Positions 34,964-43,466 of a stretch of DNA of 64,000 bases are shown piece after piece. The DNA is from an uncultured Chryseobacterium sp. (GTDB lineage: Bacteria > Bacteroidota > Bacteroidia > Flavobacteriales > Weeksellaceae): positions 31,098 through 95,097 of the forward strand of contig CAJYRQ010000035.1 in the NCBI GenBank assembly GCA_913777465.1, given 5' to 3'. Position numbers and translations under genes: made by a program. The first letter of the stretch is position 1; each line of letters opens with the position of its first letter. The notes below the pieces were generated by a model. The model saw nothing but the letters and a program-made list of their open reading frames with translations. It was not told the origin of the DNA and did no database searches.

Positions 34964-35048
34964 CTTGTCATTCTGAAAGAGTATAAACACAAATCTTTCC
35001 GAGCGTTTCTCTAATACTATGCTGAGATCCCCCTGCGGGGATGACAAG
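34964..35048. repeat. Palindromic repeat TTGTCAT...ATGACAA family, copy B
   Basis: An 85-bp unit begins CTTGTCATTC and ends GATGACAAG. The interior is about 85% identical to copy A by eye (AAATCTTTCCGAGCGTTTCT, CTAATACTATGCTGAGATCC). It is in the same orientation as copy A, 29 bp after it. Confidence 0.7.
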
Positions 35049-35131
35049 CACGGGATTGGATTCCTCTGGTAATAACAGGATGCGGAATACGCATGCCTGC
35101 CTTATCATTTACCCACCAATACCCTAGCCGG

Positions 35132-35177
35132 GATTGCAGCGGAAATCCTTTTTTGAAGAAAAAGATTGCAGCGGAAA
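35132..35177 (+). repeat. Direct repeat of GATTGCAGCGGAAA with hairpin potential
   Basis: The 14-mer GATTGCAGCGGAAA occurs at 35132-35145 and again at 35164-35177. The first lies in GGATTGCAGCGGAAATCC, a small hairpin. An open frame through this segment is probably chance. It lies in the recA upstream gap. Confidence 0.5.
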
Positions 35178-35305
35178 GCGCGAAAAAGCTACTAAAAAAA
35201 ACACATCACAAACGGTCTCTAACAATGGTGAAATTTTATATTTTTTTTAACTATAAAAACAGGCCCGCGTGGTAGATATTATTAGTTTTTGACGTTAAAT
35301 TTTCG

Positions 35306-35313
35306 TATTTTTG
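35306..35313 (+). promoter_or_regulatory. TAnnTTTG -7 element of recA
   Basis: TATTTTTG lies 20 bases before the recA ATG at 35334. A TTG at 35289-35291 is only 14 bp upstream, shorter than the 19-bp norm. I see no LexA-type SOS box; Bacteroidota often lack the classical one. Confidence 0.45.
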
Positions 35314-35333
35314 ATTAATTATTTAAACAACAG

Positions 35334-36341
35334 ATGAGTAATATAGACGACAAGAAAAAAGCACTGGCTCTGGTGCTGGACAAACTAGATAAAACATACG
35401 GAAAAGGAACAGTAATGACCTTGGGTGACAGCGTTATTGACACGAACATCGAGGTGATTCCTTCAGGGTCTCTGGGATTAGATATCGCTCTTGGAGTGGG
35501 TGGTTATCCGAGAGGAAGAATCATTGAGATCTACGGACCTGAATCTTCGGGTAAAACAACCTTAACGCTTCATGCCATTGCCGAAGCTCAGAAAGCGGGT
35601 GGAATTGCAGCATTTATCGATGCGGAGCACGCGTTCGATAGAGGATATGCCGGAAAACTGGGTATCGATCTTGAAAATCTGATCATTTCACAGCCGGATA
35701 ACGGGGAGCAGGCACTGGAAATCGCCGACAACCTGATCCGTTCCGGAGCGATCGACATTGTGGTAATTGACTCCGTAGCGGCACTTACGCCAAAAGCGGA
35801 AATCGAAGGGGAAATGGGAGATTCCAAAATGGGTCTTCACGCGAGACTGATGTCGCAGGCGTTGAGAAAGCTTACTGCGACGATCAACAGAACCAAGTGT
35901 ACGGTTATCTTTATTAACCAGCTGAGAGAAAAAATCGGGGTGATGTTCGGAAACCCTGAAACAACCACCGGTGGTAACGCTTTGAAATTCTACGCTTCGG
36001 TAAGGGTGGACATCAGGAAGGCAAGTGCGCCTATCAAAAACGGGGACGAAGCCATCGGAAGCCGTGTGAAGGTGAAGATCGTGAAAAATAAAGTAGCACC
36101 ACCTTTCAAGCAGGCAGAATTCGACATTATGTATGGCGAAGGTGTTTCCAAAACGGGAGAAATCCTGGATCAGGCGGTAGAGCAGGGAATCGTGAAGAAA
36201 AGCGGTTCATGGTTCAGCTATGAAGAAACGAAGCTTGGACAGGGCCGTGATGCAGTGAAGGATGTTCTGAAAGATAATCCTGAACTTTCCGAGGAACTTG
36301 AAAATAAAATCAAGGAAGAGATTGCTAATAAAAAGCAGTAA
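35334..36341 (+). CDS. recA: Recombinase RecA
   Basis: 335-aa ATP-dependent strand-exchange protein for homologous recombination and SOS induction. Walker A is GPESSGKTT at residues 68-76, the catalytic Glu lies in FIDAEHAFD, Walker B in [25 protein letters not shown], and the DNA-binding L2 loop is [31 protein letters not shown]. No intein interrupts it. Length is normal for the family (about 335-350 aa). It is a single-gene unit ending in a perfect terminator. Confidence 0.98.
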   Translation: MSNIDDKKKALALVLDKLDKTYGKGTVMTLGDSVIDTNIEVIPSGSLGLDIALGVGGYPRGRIIEIYGPESSGKTTLTLHAIAEAQKAGGIAAFIDAEHAFDRGYAGKLGIDLENLIISQPDNGEQALEIADNLIRSGAIDIVVIDSVAALTPKAEIEGEMGDSKMGLHARLMSQALRKLTATINRTKCTVIFINQLREKIGVMFGNPETTTGGNALKFYASVRVDIRKASAPIKNGDEAIGSRVKVKIVKNKVAPPFKQAEFDIMYGEGVSKTGEILDQAVEQGIVKKSGSWFSYEETKLGQGRDAVKDVLKDNPELSEELENKIKEEIANKKQ

Positions 36342-36362
36342 TTTCTGATCGATATTAAATAA

Positions 36363-36400
36363 AAACCCGGCGGAACAAAAGTTCCGCCGGGTTTGTTTTA
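36363..36400 (+). terminator. Terminator of recA
   Basis: A perfect 14-bp stem, AAACCCGGCGGAAC (36363-36376) with GTTCCGCCGGGTTT (36381-36394), has an AAAA loop, then GTTTTAT. It is the strongest hairpin in the window. Confidence 0.92.
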
Positions 36401-36411
36401 TGCATAATGTA

Positions 36412-39303
36412 TTAAGGTTTTTCATCCGTTAATTCGAATCCCCAGTCTTTTCCTTTCTGGGTTGCCGGAACTCCTTTGGTCATCCATACCGGAGCTTTGG
36501 CACCCTTCAGGTAATAATCGAAGAACTGCTGTTCACGAATCTGGATATCTTTCCGGTTCTGACGTTTGATCAGGTTATGATCGTCGCCGTTGTAATTCAG
36601 CAGCCAGGCCGGCTTTCCGAGACGGCGTAAAGCGGTAAACATTTCAATCCCCTGGTACCACGGTACGGCTCCGTCTTTATCGTTGCTCATAATAACGACC
36701 GGTGTTTTCACCTGATCCATGGCAAACAACGGTGAGTTCTTAATGTATAGATCCGGTGCTTCCCACAGGTTTTTTCCCAACCGGCTTTGTGATTTTTCGT
36801 ACTGGAACTGCCGGTTCATTCCGGAAGACCATCGGATTCCGCCATAAGCAGAAGTCATATTGACTACCGGCGCGCCCGTCCAGGCTGCTGCATACATATC
36901 CGTATGCGCGATCAGATAAGCCACTTGGTAACCTCCCCAGCTTTGTCCCTGGATTCCTATTTTCGTACCGTCGACCCATGGGTTCTGCTTCAGTTGCTCC
37001 ACTCCGGAATTGATGTATTCCATGGCAGACTCTCCGGGCTGGCCATCGGTATATGAAATATCCGGGGTAAACACCAAGTAGCCGTTGCTCACGAAATATG
37101 AAATGTTCAATCGGGAAGGTGTCGGAGCCGGAGCTACATAACGGTTCAGGTTGTCCGAAAGTTTTTCATAGAAATAGACGATCATCGGGTATTTTTTAGC
37201 GGGATCGAAATTTTCGGGTTTGTACAGAAGGCCTTCAGAGGAATTTCCTTTGGGAGTTGCCCAACGGACCAGTTCGCCTGTTCCCCAGTTGTAAAGGGCC
37301 TGCTGCGGATTGGTGCTGCTCAGTTTCTGCTGCACCGAGAAATCGGAAGTGGCAAAAATATCAGGCGATCGGGTGTAAGATTCTTTTACCAGAATGTATT
37401 CGTCTGCATTTTTAGCTTTCTGAAGGCTGCGGTAGCCCCAGACATCTTCCGTCTTTACTTTTACAGGATCAGCGTTCGACCGTATTGAAGTTTTAAAAAT
37501 CCCGTTGGCTTTCGTAGTGTTGTCAAATGCCGATAAATAGATGGATGATTTTCGGTTCAGGCTTTTGATGTCTTTGTCTAAATCATAAGTCTCAAACGTG
37601 ATTTTATTTTTGCGGCCAAACCCATTCGTTATATTTCTCGGTTTCTTTGAACCATTGAGGAAAAACTCCCAGAGATCGTAGCGGTCGCGGATAATCACCG
37701 ATTCATCATTCTCCGTCCAGGATGCGATGCCATAAGCCACCGGAAAGTCGGGCATATCAAATTCTTCATCCACAAATGAAACAGGTAATCCTGTGGTCAG
37801 CGGTGTGGTCTGCTTCGTTTTCACATTATAGCTCAGCCACTGCCCTTTTTCACGGTCAAAAATTATGACAAATTTTCCAAGTGGGGACGGTGCTGCCGAA
37901 CCGTTCAGGTTTCTTACAATCTCTGTTCGCTTCCCTGTTTTGTTATCGATAATATAATAAGTCTTTTTGGTTCCGCCTTCCCACTGCGAAGCGATCCGGT
38001 TGTTTAAGCTACTGCTTCCCAATACGAAGTCTGCGTTGCCTTCATTCACCAACCGTAAGGTATCCAGATCTTCCCCGTCGATGTTAACGAAAAAATCCGG
38101 TTTTTCCGTCTGCATAACGGCCGCGTAGGATTTTTTAAGATCATTTTTCAGTTCTTTCAGCTGTACCGTCTGCAGGTAATCATCTTTATAATTCCAGATA
38201 TCCACCACAGCATGGTCGTTGGCAATCATGGCCGTATCTTTAGCTACAGGTTTCGGCGCAACTCCAAAATACAGCTGCTTTCCATTTTTACTGAATACGG
38301 GTAAACGGTTTTCGGAAATCACCCAGTTCTTTTTCATCCGGGGATGATCATTGGCCAAGGCTTCCTGTTTTTTTTGTTTAATATTAAAATAATATAGCTG
38401 ATACAGTTTTACCAGATCATTCTGTGCAGAAGAAGTTCCCACAAATGCCAGCTGGTCTCCTGTCTCATCAAAAGCCAATTGGGAGAAATCGCCTTCCATT
38501 TCCGAGATTTTATTCACGGCTCCCGTTTCAAGATCAACGATCTGTACGGTTTCCAAAGGATATTTCTTCGGTTTGGATTTATCGGTGCTCTTTTTATCCG
38601 CCAGCTTTACGTCGGCAGAATCTTTTTTCTCTTCTTTATTTTTACTGATTTTCTCTTCCTGCTTTTTGGTGACGAAAACCAGCTGCTTTCCGTTTTTGCT
38701 GAAGTCATAACGAACTACGTCATTATAAGTGGCGGTTTTTCCGTCTGCCAGGTTTCGTACGGCCAGCTGTAACGGCTTGCTGCTTTTATCGTCTTCATTT
38801 TTATCATCGCCTTCCTTTTCAGAATCGTCTGAGGATTTATCCTTCATGTTTTCCAACAGATAAGCAATATAGGAACCTGCTTTTTCCGGAATTTTGTATC
38901 CTTTGACATTCGGAATCTTTTCCGTTTTGCCGCCTGCAAAATCAACAATCGCCAAAGTATCTTTCGTGAGCTTATTCTGCTTGAGCTTTTTATCTTTTAC
39001 GGCTTTGATGTCTTTGTAAAACGGGCGGATCTGGAAAACGGCAAACCTCGAATCGCCCGTAAATTCAGGCCGTACGCCTCTCGGGAATTTTTTAGTATTC
39101 CTGTTCTTTACCGAATAAAAAAAGAGATCGGGATTTCCTTCCTGAACATCCACGGAATAGGCGATCCATTTTCCGTCGTTTGATATTTTTCTTGCCCCGA
39201 TGTTCTGCCAGCCGTCGTAGACGGAATGATCCAGCGGCTTTTTCTGCCCGTACATGAAATACGTCATGACAAACAGCATAAAAACTGAATATTTCAACTT
39301 CAT
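36412..39303 (-). CDS. Prolyl oligopeptidase-family (S9) serine peptidase, secreted
   Basis: Predicted 963-aa exported peptidase. I start at MKLKYSVFMLFVMTYFMYGQ (signal peptide); the frame is open 48 codons upstream into the htpG promoter region, which is unlikely to be coding. The first two thirds form a beta-propeller-like region with charged insertions (about residues 160-260, Lys/Asp/Glu-rich). The C-terminal alpha/beta-hydrolase domain has the nucleophile Ser788 in GIQGQSWGGY, the Asp within MSNDKDGAVPW (875/877) and His909 in NGDDHNL. It probably degrades peptides or dipeptidyl substrates in the periplasm. It is divergent from htpG. Confidence 0.88.
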   Translation of the reverse strand: MKLKYSVFMLFVMTYFMYGQKKPLDHSVYDGWQNIGARKISNDGKWIAYSVDVQEGNPDLFFYSVKNRNTKKFPRGVRPEFTGDSRFAVFQIRPFYKDIKAVKDKKLKQNKLTKDTLAIVDFAGGKTEKIPNVKGYKIPEKAGSYIAYLLENMKDKSSDDSEKEGDDKNEDDKSSKPLQLAVRNLADGKTATYNDVVRYDFSKNGKQLVFVTKKQEEKISKNKEEKKDSADVKLADKKSTDKSKPKKYPLETVQIVDLETGAVNKISEMEGDFSQLAFDETGDQLAFVGTSSAQNDLVKLYQLYYFNIKQKKQEALANDHPRMKKNWVISENRLPVFSKNGKQLYFGVAPKPVAKDTAMIANDHAVVDIWNYKDDYLQTVQLKELKNDLKKSYAAVMQTEKPDFFVNIDGEDLDTLRLVNEGNADFVLGSSSLNNRIASQWEGGTKKTYYIIDNKTGKRTEIVRNLNGSAAPSPLGKFVIIFDREKGQWLSYNVKTKQTTPLTTGLPVSFVDEEFDMPDFPVAYGIASWTENDESVIIRDRYDLWEFFLNGSKKPRNITNGFGRKNKITFETYDLDKDIKSLNRKSSIYLSAFDNTTKANGIFKTSIRSNADPVKVKTEDVWGYRSLQKAKNADEYILVKESYTRSPDIFATSDFSVQQKLSSTNPQQALYNWGTGELVRWATPKGNSSEGLLYKPENFDPAKKYPMIVYFYEKLSDNLNRYVAPAPTPSRLNISYFVSNGYLVFTPDISYTDGQPGESAMEYINSGVEQLKQNPWVDGTKIGIQGQSWGGYQVAYLIAHTDMYAAAWTGAPVVNMTSAYGGIRWSSGMNRQFQYEKSQSRLGKNLWEAPDLYIKNSPLFAMDQVKTPVVIMSNDKDGAVPWYQGIEMFTALRRLGKPAWLLNYNGDDHNLIKRQNRKDIQIREQQFFDYYLKGAKAPVWMTKGVPATQKGKDWGFELTDEKP

Positions 39304-39455
39304 ATGATAGATAATTTTAAAAATTAAAAGTAAGCTATTTCCGTGATAAATCGATGAGGATTCATTGCCCGATATGAAACAATGCCAAAATGGCAGTTTA
39401 TGGTAAACGGTATTTTTTTTGAGAAACCAAAGGAAATTAAAAAACAAAAATTATT

Positions 39456-41348
39456 ATGACTAAAGGAAATATTAATGTATCGGTGGAAAATATTTTTCCG
39501 CTAATTAAAAAATTTCTTTACAGCGACCACGAAATCTTTTTAAGAGAATTAATTTCCAACGCAACGGATGCTACTTTAAAATTAAAGCATTTAACGAGCA
39601 TCGGCGAAGCCAAAGTTGAGTATGGAAGTCCTAAGATTGAAGTGAAAATCGATAAAGAAAACAAGACGCTTACCATTATCGACCAGGGAATCGGGATGAC
39701 CGGTGAAGAGGTTGAAAAATACATCAACCAGGTGGCTTTTTCGGGAGCTGAAGAGTTTTTGGAGAAATACAAGGATACCGCGAAAGATTCAGGTATCATC
39801 GGGCATTTCGGACTTGGATTCTACTCCGCTTTTATGGTGGCTGAGAAAGTGGAAATCGTAACAAAATCCTACAAGGACGAGCCGGCGGTACGATGGATCT
39901 GCGACGGCAGCCCGGAATTCACTTTGGAAGAAACCGCAGATAAGTCTGAAAGAGGAACTGAAATTATCCTGCATATCGCAGAAGATTCCACAGAATTCCT
40001 TGAAGAAAGCAAGATCCGTGAATTACTGCTGAAATACAACAAATTCATGCCGGTGCCGATTAAATTCGGAACCAAGACGCATACATTACCTTTACCGGAA
40101 GATGCTCCTGAAGATGCGGTAGCCGAAACGGAAGAGGTGGATAATATCATCAACAACCCTACTCCGGCCTGGACGATCGCTCCGAGCGAGCTGACGAACG
40201 AAGACTATATGAAGTTCTATCACGAGCTGTATCCGATGCAGTTTGAAGAGCCTTTGTTCAATATCCATTTAAATGTTGACTATCCGTTCAACTTAACCGG
40301 GGTTTTATTCTTCCCGAAACTGAGCAACAATTTAAATATTGAAAAAGACAAGATACAGCTGTACCAAAACCAGGTTTTCGTAACGGATGAAGTAAAAGGT
40401 ATCGTTCCGGATTTCCTGATGCTGCTTCGCGGGGTGATCGATTCTCCGGATATCCCGTTGAACGTTTCCCGTTCTTACCTGCAGGCTGACGGTGCCGTGA
40501 AGAAGATTTCATCATACATCACGAAAAAGGTAGCCGACAAAATGGCTTCCCTGATCAATGAAAACCGTGAAGATTACGAGAAAAAATGGAACGACATTAA
40601 AGTGGTGATCGAATACGGAATCGTAACGGAAGAAAAATTCGCTGAAAAAGCAGACAAGTTTACGTTGTACCCGACAACCGACGGAAAATATTTCCTTTGG
40701 AATGAGCTGGAAGAGAAAATCAAGCCAAACCAGACGGATAAAGACGGAAAAATGATCGTTCTGTATGCTTCCAATGCCGATGAGCAGCACTCTTACATCC
40801 AAGCGGCCAAAGACAAAGGCTATGAAGTGCTTTTATTGGATTCACCGATTATCCCTCACGTGATCCAGAAGCTGGAAACGTCAAAAGACAACATCTCTTT
40901 CGCCAGAGTAGATGCGGATCATATCAACAACCTGATCAAAAAGGATGAGCCGGTGATTTCCAAATTGAATGAAACCGAAAAAGAATCGCTGAAAAAGAAT
41001 GTGGAGGAATCTATCGGGGACAGTAAATTCACGGTTCAGCTTGAAGACCTGGACAGCAGCGATGCACCGTTCACCATCACCCAGCCTGAATTCATGAGAA
41101 GAATGAAGGACATGCAGGCCACCGGCAGCGGCGGAATGTTCGGTATGGGCGGTTTCCCGGAAATGTATAACCTGGTGGTGAATTCCAACAGCGAATTTGC
41201 GGGACAAATCCTGAAAACGGAAAATGCAGAAGAAAAAGCAGGTCTCATCAAGCATGCGCTGGATCTTGCTAAGCTTTCCCAGAATTTACTGAAAGGAAAA
41301 GAGCTGACCGATTTCATCCAGAGAAGTTATAAGCAACTGGAAAAATAA
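39456..41348 (+). CDS. htpG: Molecular chaperone HtpG (Hsp90)
   Basis: 630-aa cytosolic ATP-dependent chaperone. The N-terminal GHKL ATPase domain shows ELISNATDATLKL (catalytic Glu/Asn), TIIDQGIGMTGEEV and GHFGLGFYSAFMVAEKVEI. The middle domain includes PLFNIHLNVDYPFNLTGVLFFP and DFLMLLRGVIDSPDIPLNVSRSYLQ with the conserved Arg. The C-terminal dimerisation domain has a Gly/Met-rich linker (TGSGGMFGMGGFPEMYNLVVN). Typical length for bacterial HtpG. It stands alone and is terminated at 41449-41482. Confidence 0.97.
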   Translation: MTKGNINVSVENIFPLIKKFLYSDHEIFLRELISNATDATLKLKHLTSIGEAKVEYGSPKIEVKIDKENKTLTIIDQGIGMTGEEVEKYINQVAFSGAEEFLEKYKDTAKDSGIIGHFGLGFYSAFMVAEKVEIVTKSYKDEPAVRWICDGSPEFTLEETADKSERGTEIILHIAEDSTEFLEESKIRELLLKYNKFMPVPIKFGTKTHTLPLPEDAPEDAVAETEEVDNIINNPTPAWTIAPSELTNEDYMKFYHELYPMQFEEPLFNIHLNVDYPFNLTGVLFFPKLSNNLNIEKDKIQLYQNQVFVTDEVKGIVPDFLMLLRGVIDSPDIPLNVSRSYLQADGAVKKISSYITKKVADKMASLINENREDYEKKWNDIKVVIEYGIVTEEKFAEKADKFTLYPTTDGKYFLWNELEEKIKPNQTDKDGKMIVLYASNADEQHSYIQAAKDKGYEVLLLDSPIIPHVIQKLETSKDNISFARVDADHINNLIKKDEPVISKLNETEKESLKKNVEESIGDSKFTVQLEDLDSSDAPFTITQPEFMRRMKDMQATGSGGMFGMGGFPEMYNLVVNSNSEFAGQILKTENAEEKAGLIKHALDLAKLSQNLLKGKELTDFIQRSYKQLEK

Positions 41349-41367
41349 ATTGACGATTTATGAAAGG

Positions 41368-41402
41368 CTGGAATAGAGAAGCCGGATGCTGGAAGTACTT
41401 CC
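41368..41402 (+). repeat. Post-gene 35-bp dispersed repeat, copy 2
   Basis: CTGGAATAGAGAAGCCGGAT then GCTGGAAGTACTTCC. It is homologous to the segments at 22278 and 46375 and lies 20 bases after the htpG stop. The spacing to the gene end is similar in each case, suggesting a shared 3'-UTR role or insertion preference. Confidence 0.6.
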
Positions 41403-41448
41403 GTTAAGATGCTTCTAAGCGTGTTGAATATCTACTTCACGTCTTTAA

Positions 41449-41482
41449 TAAAAGAGGCTGTCCAAAAGGGGCAGTCTTTTTT
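41449..41482 (+). terminator. Probable terminator of htpG
   Basis: The stem AAAGAGGCTGTCC pairs with GGGCAGTCTTTTTT with one bulge and wobble, around an AAAAG loop, ending in TTTTTT. Confidence 0.7.
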
Positions 41483-41554
41483 ATTAAAACTTTTTTCAGG
41501 TTTATTTTTCTATGATAATTTTACAGCATAACGCGTGAAATGATCACTTAATTT

Positions 41555-41700
41555 GCTCCGTAGGAGCAACATCTGTGTAGACCTACATCAGCGTCTTGTA
41601 ATACCAGAACTCCTTCGGAGTTCTATTTTATCATAGCACACCGACGGCGTGCTTGCCATATTCTATTGTTTTTTCTACACAGATATTGCTCCTCTGGAGC
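41555..41700. repeat. 146-bp nested palindromic element
   Basis: Outer arms GCTCCGTAGGAGCAACATCT.GTGTAGA (41555-41581) and TCTACACA.GATATTGCTCCTCTGGAGC (41674-41700) are inverted repeats with about three mismatches. Each arm is itself a small hairpin (GCTCCGTAGGAGC, GCTCCTCTGGAGC). Between them are two further perfect hairpins, AACTCCTTCGGAGTT (about 41608-41622) and GCACACCGACGGCGTGC (41636-41652, near-perfect). It fills most of the 453-bp gap between htpG and the hydrolase gene. It is non-coding. Confidence 0.65.
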
Positions 41701-41730
41701 ATAAAAAATTACTTGTTTATTTTATTACAA

Positions 41731-41768
41731 AAAAGAGACTGCCTAAACTTTTAGGACAGCTTCTTTTT
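41731..41768 (-). terminator. Probable terminator of the alpha/beta hydrolase gene
   Basis: On the minus strand, CTGTCCTAAA pairs with TTTAGG-CAG, with flanking AAGA/TCTT pairs, followed by six T. It lies 33 bases past the hydrolase stop. Confidence 0.65.
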
Positions 41769-41801
41769 AGTTTCATAGCCGACTTATCGAAAGTCTGATA
41801 T

Positions 41802-42602
41802 TCATTTCATTAACATCTTTTCAAGGGACGCGATGATCTTTTCAGAATCTGTTTTCATCGCCTCCAGATGCTTCCCGGAATACTCAAAAAGGTCTTTTGG
41901 AAGGGAAGCTTTGGTATAATTTTCAAAGCCTTCTTCATAAGGTACATCTTTATCCTCTTTACTGTGAATGAAAAGTTTAGGCAATCCTTCCGTATCCTGC
42001 AGATCCTCTTTTGCCGCATAAGGCGAAATCACATACCGGGAAATCATTTCTTTATATTCCGGCTTATAGTACATGGCAATATCGGTGAAGGAAGAAAGGC
42101 TTCCGTCCATCACCAATCCGGCAACTTTGTCTTTATTGGTCCGGGCCAGATGGGCAGCCACCTGTGAACCCAGGGAAGCTCCGTAAAGAATTATCTTGGT
42201 ATCCTTCATTTCCGGTCTGCGGATCATCTCATCAAAAAAGATTTGTCCGTCTGCTGCCACATTCAGGTGTGTAGGTTTTCCGGTTGATTTACCATAGCCG
42301 CGGAAATCGATCATTGCCACCTGAAAGCCTTTATCTACCAGAGGCTTCGTCATGAACATATAAGACGAAACATTACCTCCGGCCCCGTGAAAAAACAGAA
42401 CAGTAGCTTTTGCTTTTGACTTCGGTTTCAGGATAATTCCGGTAATCGTATCATTTTGCACAGGAATAGAAAAATCTTCATAGGTAACATTTTCTACAGG
42501 GCGGAATACTTTATTCGGCTTGTAGAAATTGTCATCCATCTGTGCTTTAGAAAAGCAGACGGTCAGTAAGAAAATTACGGAAAATAGAAGTTTTGTTTTC
42601 AT
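41802..42602 (-). CDS. Alpha/beta hydrolase, exported
   Basis: 266-aa protein with a signal peptide (MKTKLLFSVIFLLTVCFSKAQ). The alpha/beta-hydrolase core has the oxyanion motif FFHGAGGN, then DFRGYGKSTGKPT, the nucleophile Ser143 in YGASLGS, an acid in IHSKEDKDVPYEE (Asp219 likely) and His245 in YSGKHLEAM. The pattern matches the BAAT/dienelactone-type or DUF-class hydrolases of Bacteroidota. The substrate is unknown; periplasmic location suggests a peptide, ester or lipid. It is a single-gene unit. Confidence 0.82.
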   Translation of the reverse strand: MKTKLLFSVIFLLTVCFSKAQMDDNFYKPNKVFRPVENVTYEDFSIPVQNDTITGIILKPKSKAKATVLFFHGAGGNVSSYMFMTKPLVDKGFQVAMIDFRGYGKSTGKPTHLNVAADGQIFFDEMIRRPEMKDTKIILYGASLGSQVAAHLARTNKDKVAGLVMDGSLSSFTDIAMYYKPEYKEMISRYVISPYAAKEDLQDTEGLPKLFIHSKEDKDVPYEEGFENYTKASLPKDLFEYSGKHLEAMKTDSEKIIASLEKMLMK

Positions 42603-42701
42603 AGCGTATTATTTATACCCCAAAACTAAGGCGTCAAAATATTTCCTGCTAAAAAAACAGACCCAGCCGTCCTTTCTATATCCTGAACCGTCAATAATTT
42701 C

Positions 42702-42998
42702 TTATAATTCTTCCAGCGGATTCCAGAACAGGACTTTAAAATTTTTAATCTTTCCGTTTTCTACCACAATGCCTTCCGCTTCCAGCCTTTGCTGAAATTC
42801 CGGAACTGAAAGAGCGCCGGAGCTTGAAATGACGCGATGGGCAGGAACATCTTCCGGACATCCGCCCATGGCTTTTCCGACATGCCGGGAATGATTCGGG
42901 AAACCGACGGCTTTAGCAACCGCACCGTAACTCGTGACCCGCCCTTTGGGAACGAGTCTGGTGATTTCCCAGACCTGTTGTTTGAAAATTTCGTTCAT
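42702..42998 (-). CDS. atl: Alkyltransferase-like protein (ATL) lacking the active-site cysteine
   Basis: 98-aa protein homologous to the DNA-binding domain of O6-alkylguanine-DNA alkyltransferases (MGMT/Ogt): VWEITRLVPKGRVTSYGAVAKAVGFPNHSRHVGKAM. At the active site the PCHRV motif is PAHRV, with Ala53 in place of the acceptor Cys. This defines ATL proteins, which bind alkylated guanines and recruit nucleotide excision repair rather than repairing directly. The size (about 100 aa) matches E. coli YbaZ and S. pombe Atl1. The start at 42998 agrees with the family N-terminus. Confidence 0.9.
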   Translation of the reverse strand: MNEIFKQQVWEITRLVPKGRVTSYGAVAKAVGFPNHSRHVGKAMGGCPEDVPAHRVISSSGALSVPEFQQRLEAEGIVVENGKIKNFKVLFWNPLEEL

Positions 42999-43104
42999 CG
43001 CTGATTTTTATAATCAAATATAAAAAAATTGGGTTGATTTTTTTATCTAAACCGGCTTAAAAGTCTCACGCTGATTTTGCAGATGCCTGAGATTAAATTA
43101 CTGT

Positions 43105-43161
43105 AAATCTTTCCATGCATCTCTCTAATACTATGTTTAGATCCCCTGCAGGAATGACAAA
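43105..43161. repeat. Palindromic repeat TTGTCAT...ATGACAA family, copy C (partial)
   Basis: AAATCTTTCCATGCATCTCT then CTAATACTATGTTTAGATCC and CCTGCAGGAATGACAAA matches copies A and B from their middle to right end. The left TTGTCAT arm is missing. It sits in the 317-bp gap upstream of the 48-aa gene, which otherwise holds nothing I recognise apart from its probable promoter. Confidence 0.6.
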
Positions 43162-43315
43162 TGGTGGGTATTTTTTATAATGACGATGGCATTTAACAAA
43201 AATCCTATTTAAAATTTCAAATAAAAATTAAGAAAAGGCTTTGGTTATTGATTGTAAAACATTTTAAAAACCGCATACTTTTTGGATAAAGTTTAGGAAA
43301 TTAAAATATTTTATC

Positions 43316-43462
43316 ATGAAAAAGTCATTTTTCCGGTTTTTGAATAAGATCAATAAAGCCGTTCTTCCGAAACTGAGTGATAAAGATCCCAATAGCCTGA
43401 CAAAATTTCAGAAAGGAATACTGGCGTACCGCTATTTTGTCCTGATTAATTCTTTAGAATAA
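43316..43462 (+). CDS. 48-aa conserved small protein
   Basis: Short open frame MKKSFFRFLNKINKAVLPKL...SDKDPNSLTKFQKGILAYRYFVLINSLE. It is basic at the N-terminus and ends in a hydrophobic helix. Similar 48-aa proteins occur across Flavobacteriia and are sometimes mislabelled as SsrA-binding proteins (recalled, not verified); it has no SmpB fold. A TACTTTTTG box with a TTG about 21 bp upstream could be its promoter, though it has one extra base. It ends 4 bp before the convergent acyltransferase stop. Function is unknown. Confidence 0.65.
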   Translation: MKKSFFRFLNKINKAVLPKLSDKDPNSLTKFQKGILAYRYFVLINSLE

Positions 43463-43466
43463 AATA

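Noticed and set aside
35093-35275. 60-codon plus-strand frame upstream of recA
   Set aside because: It runs through dispersed repeat sequence (the GATTGCAGCGGAAA pair) and into the recA promoter; no coding evidence.
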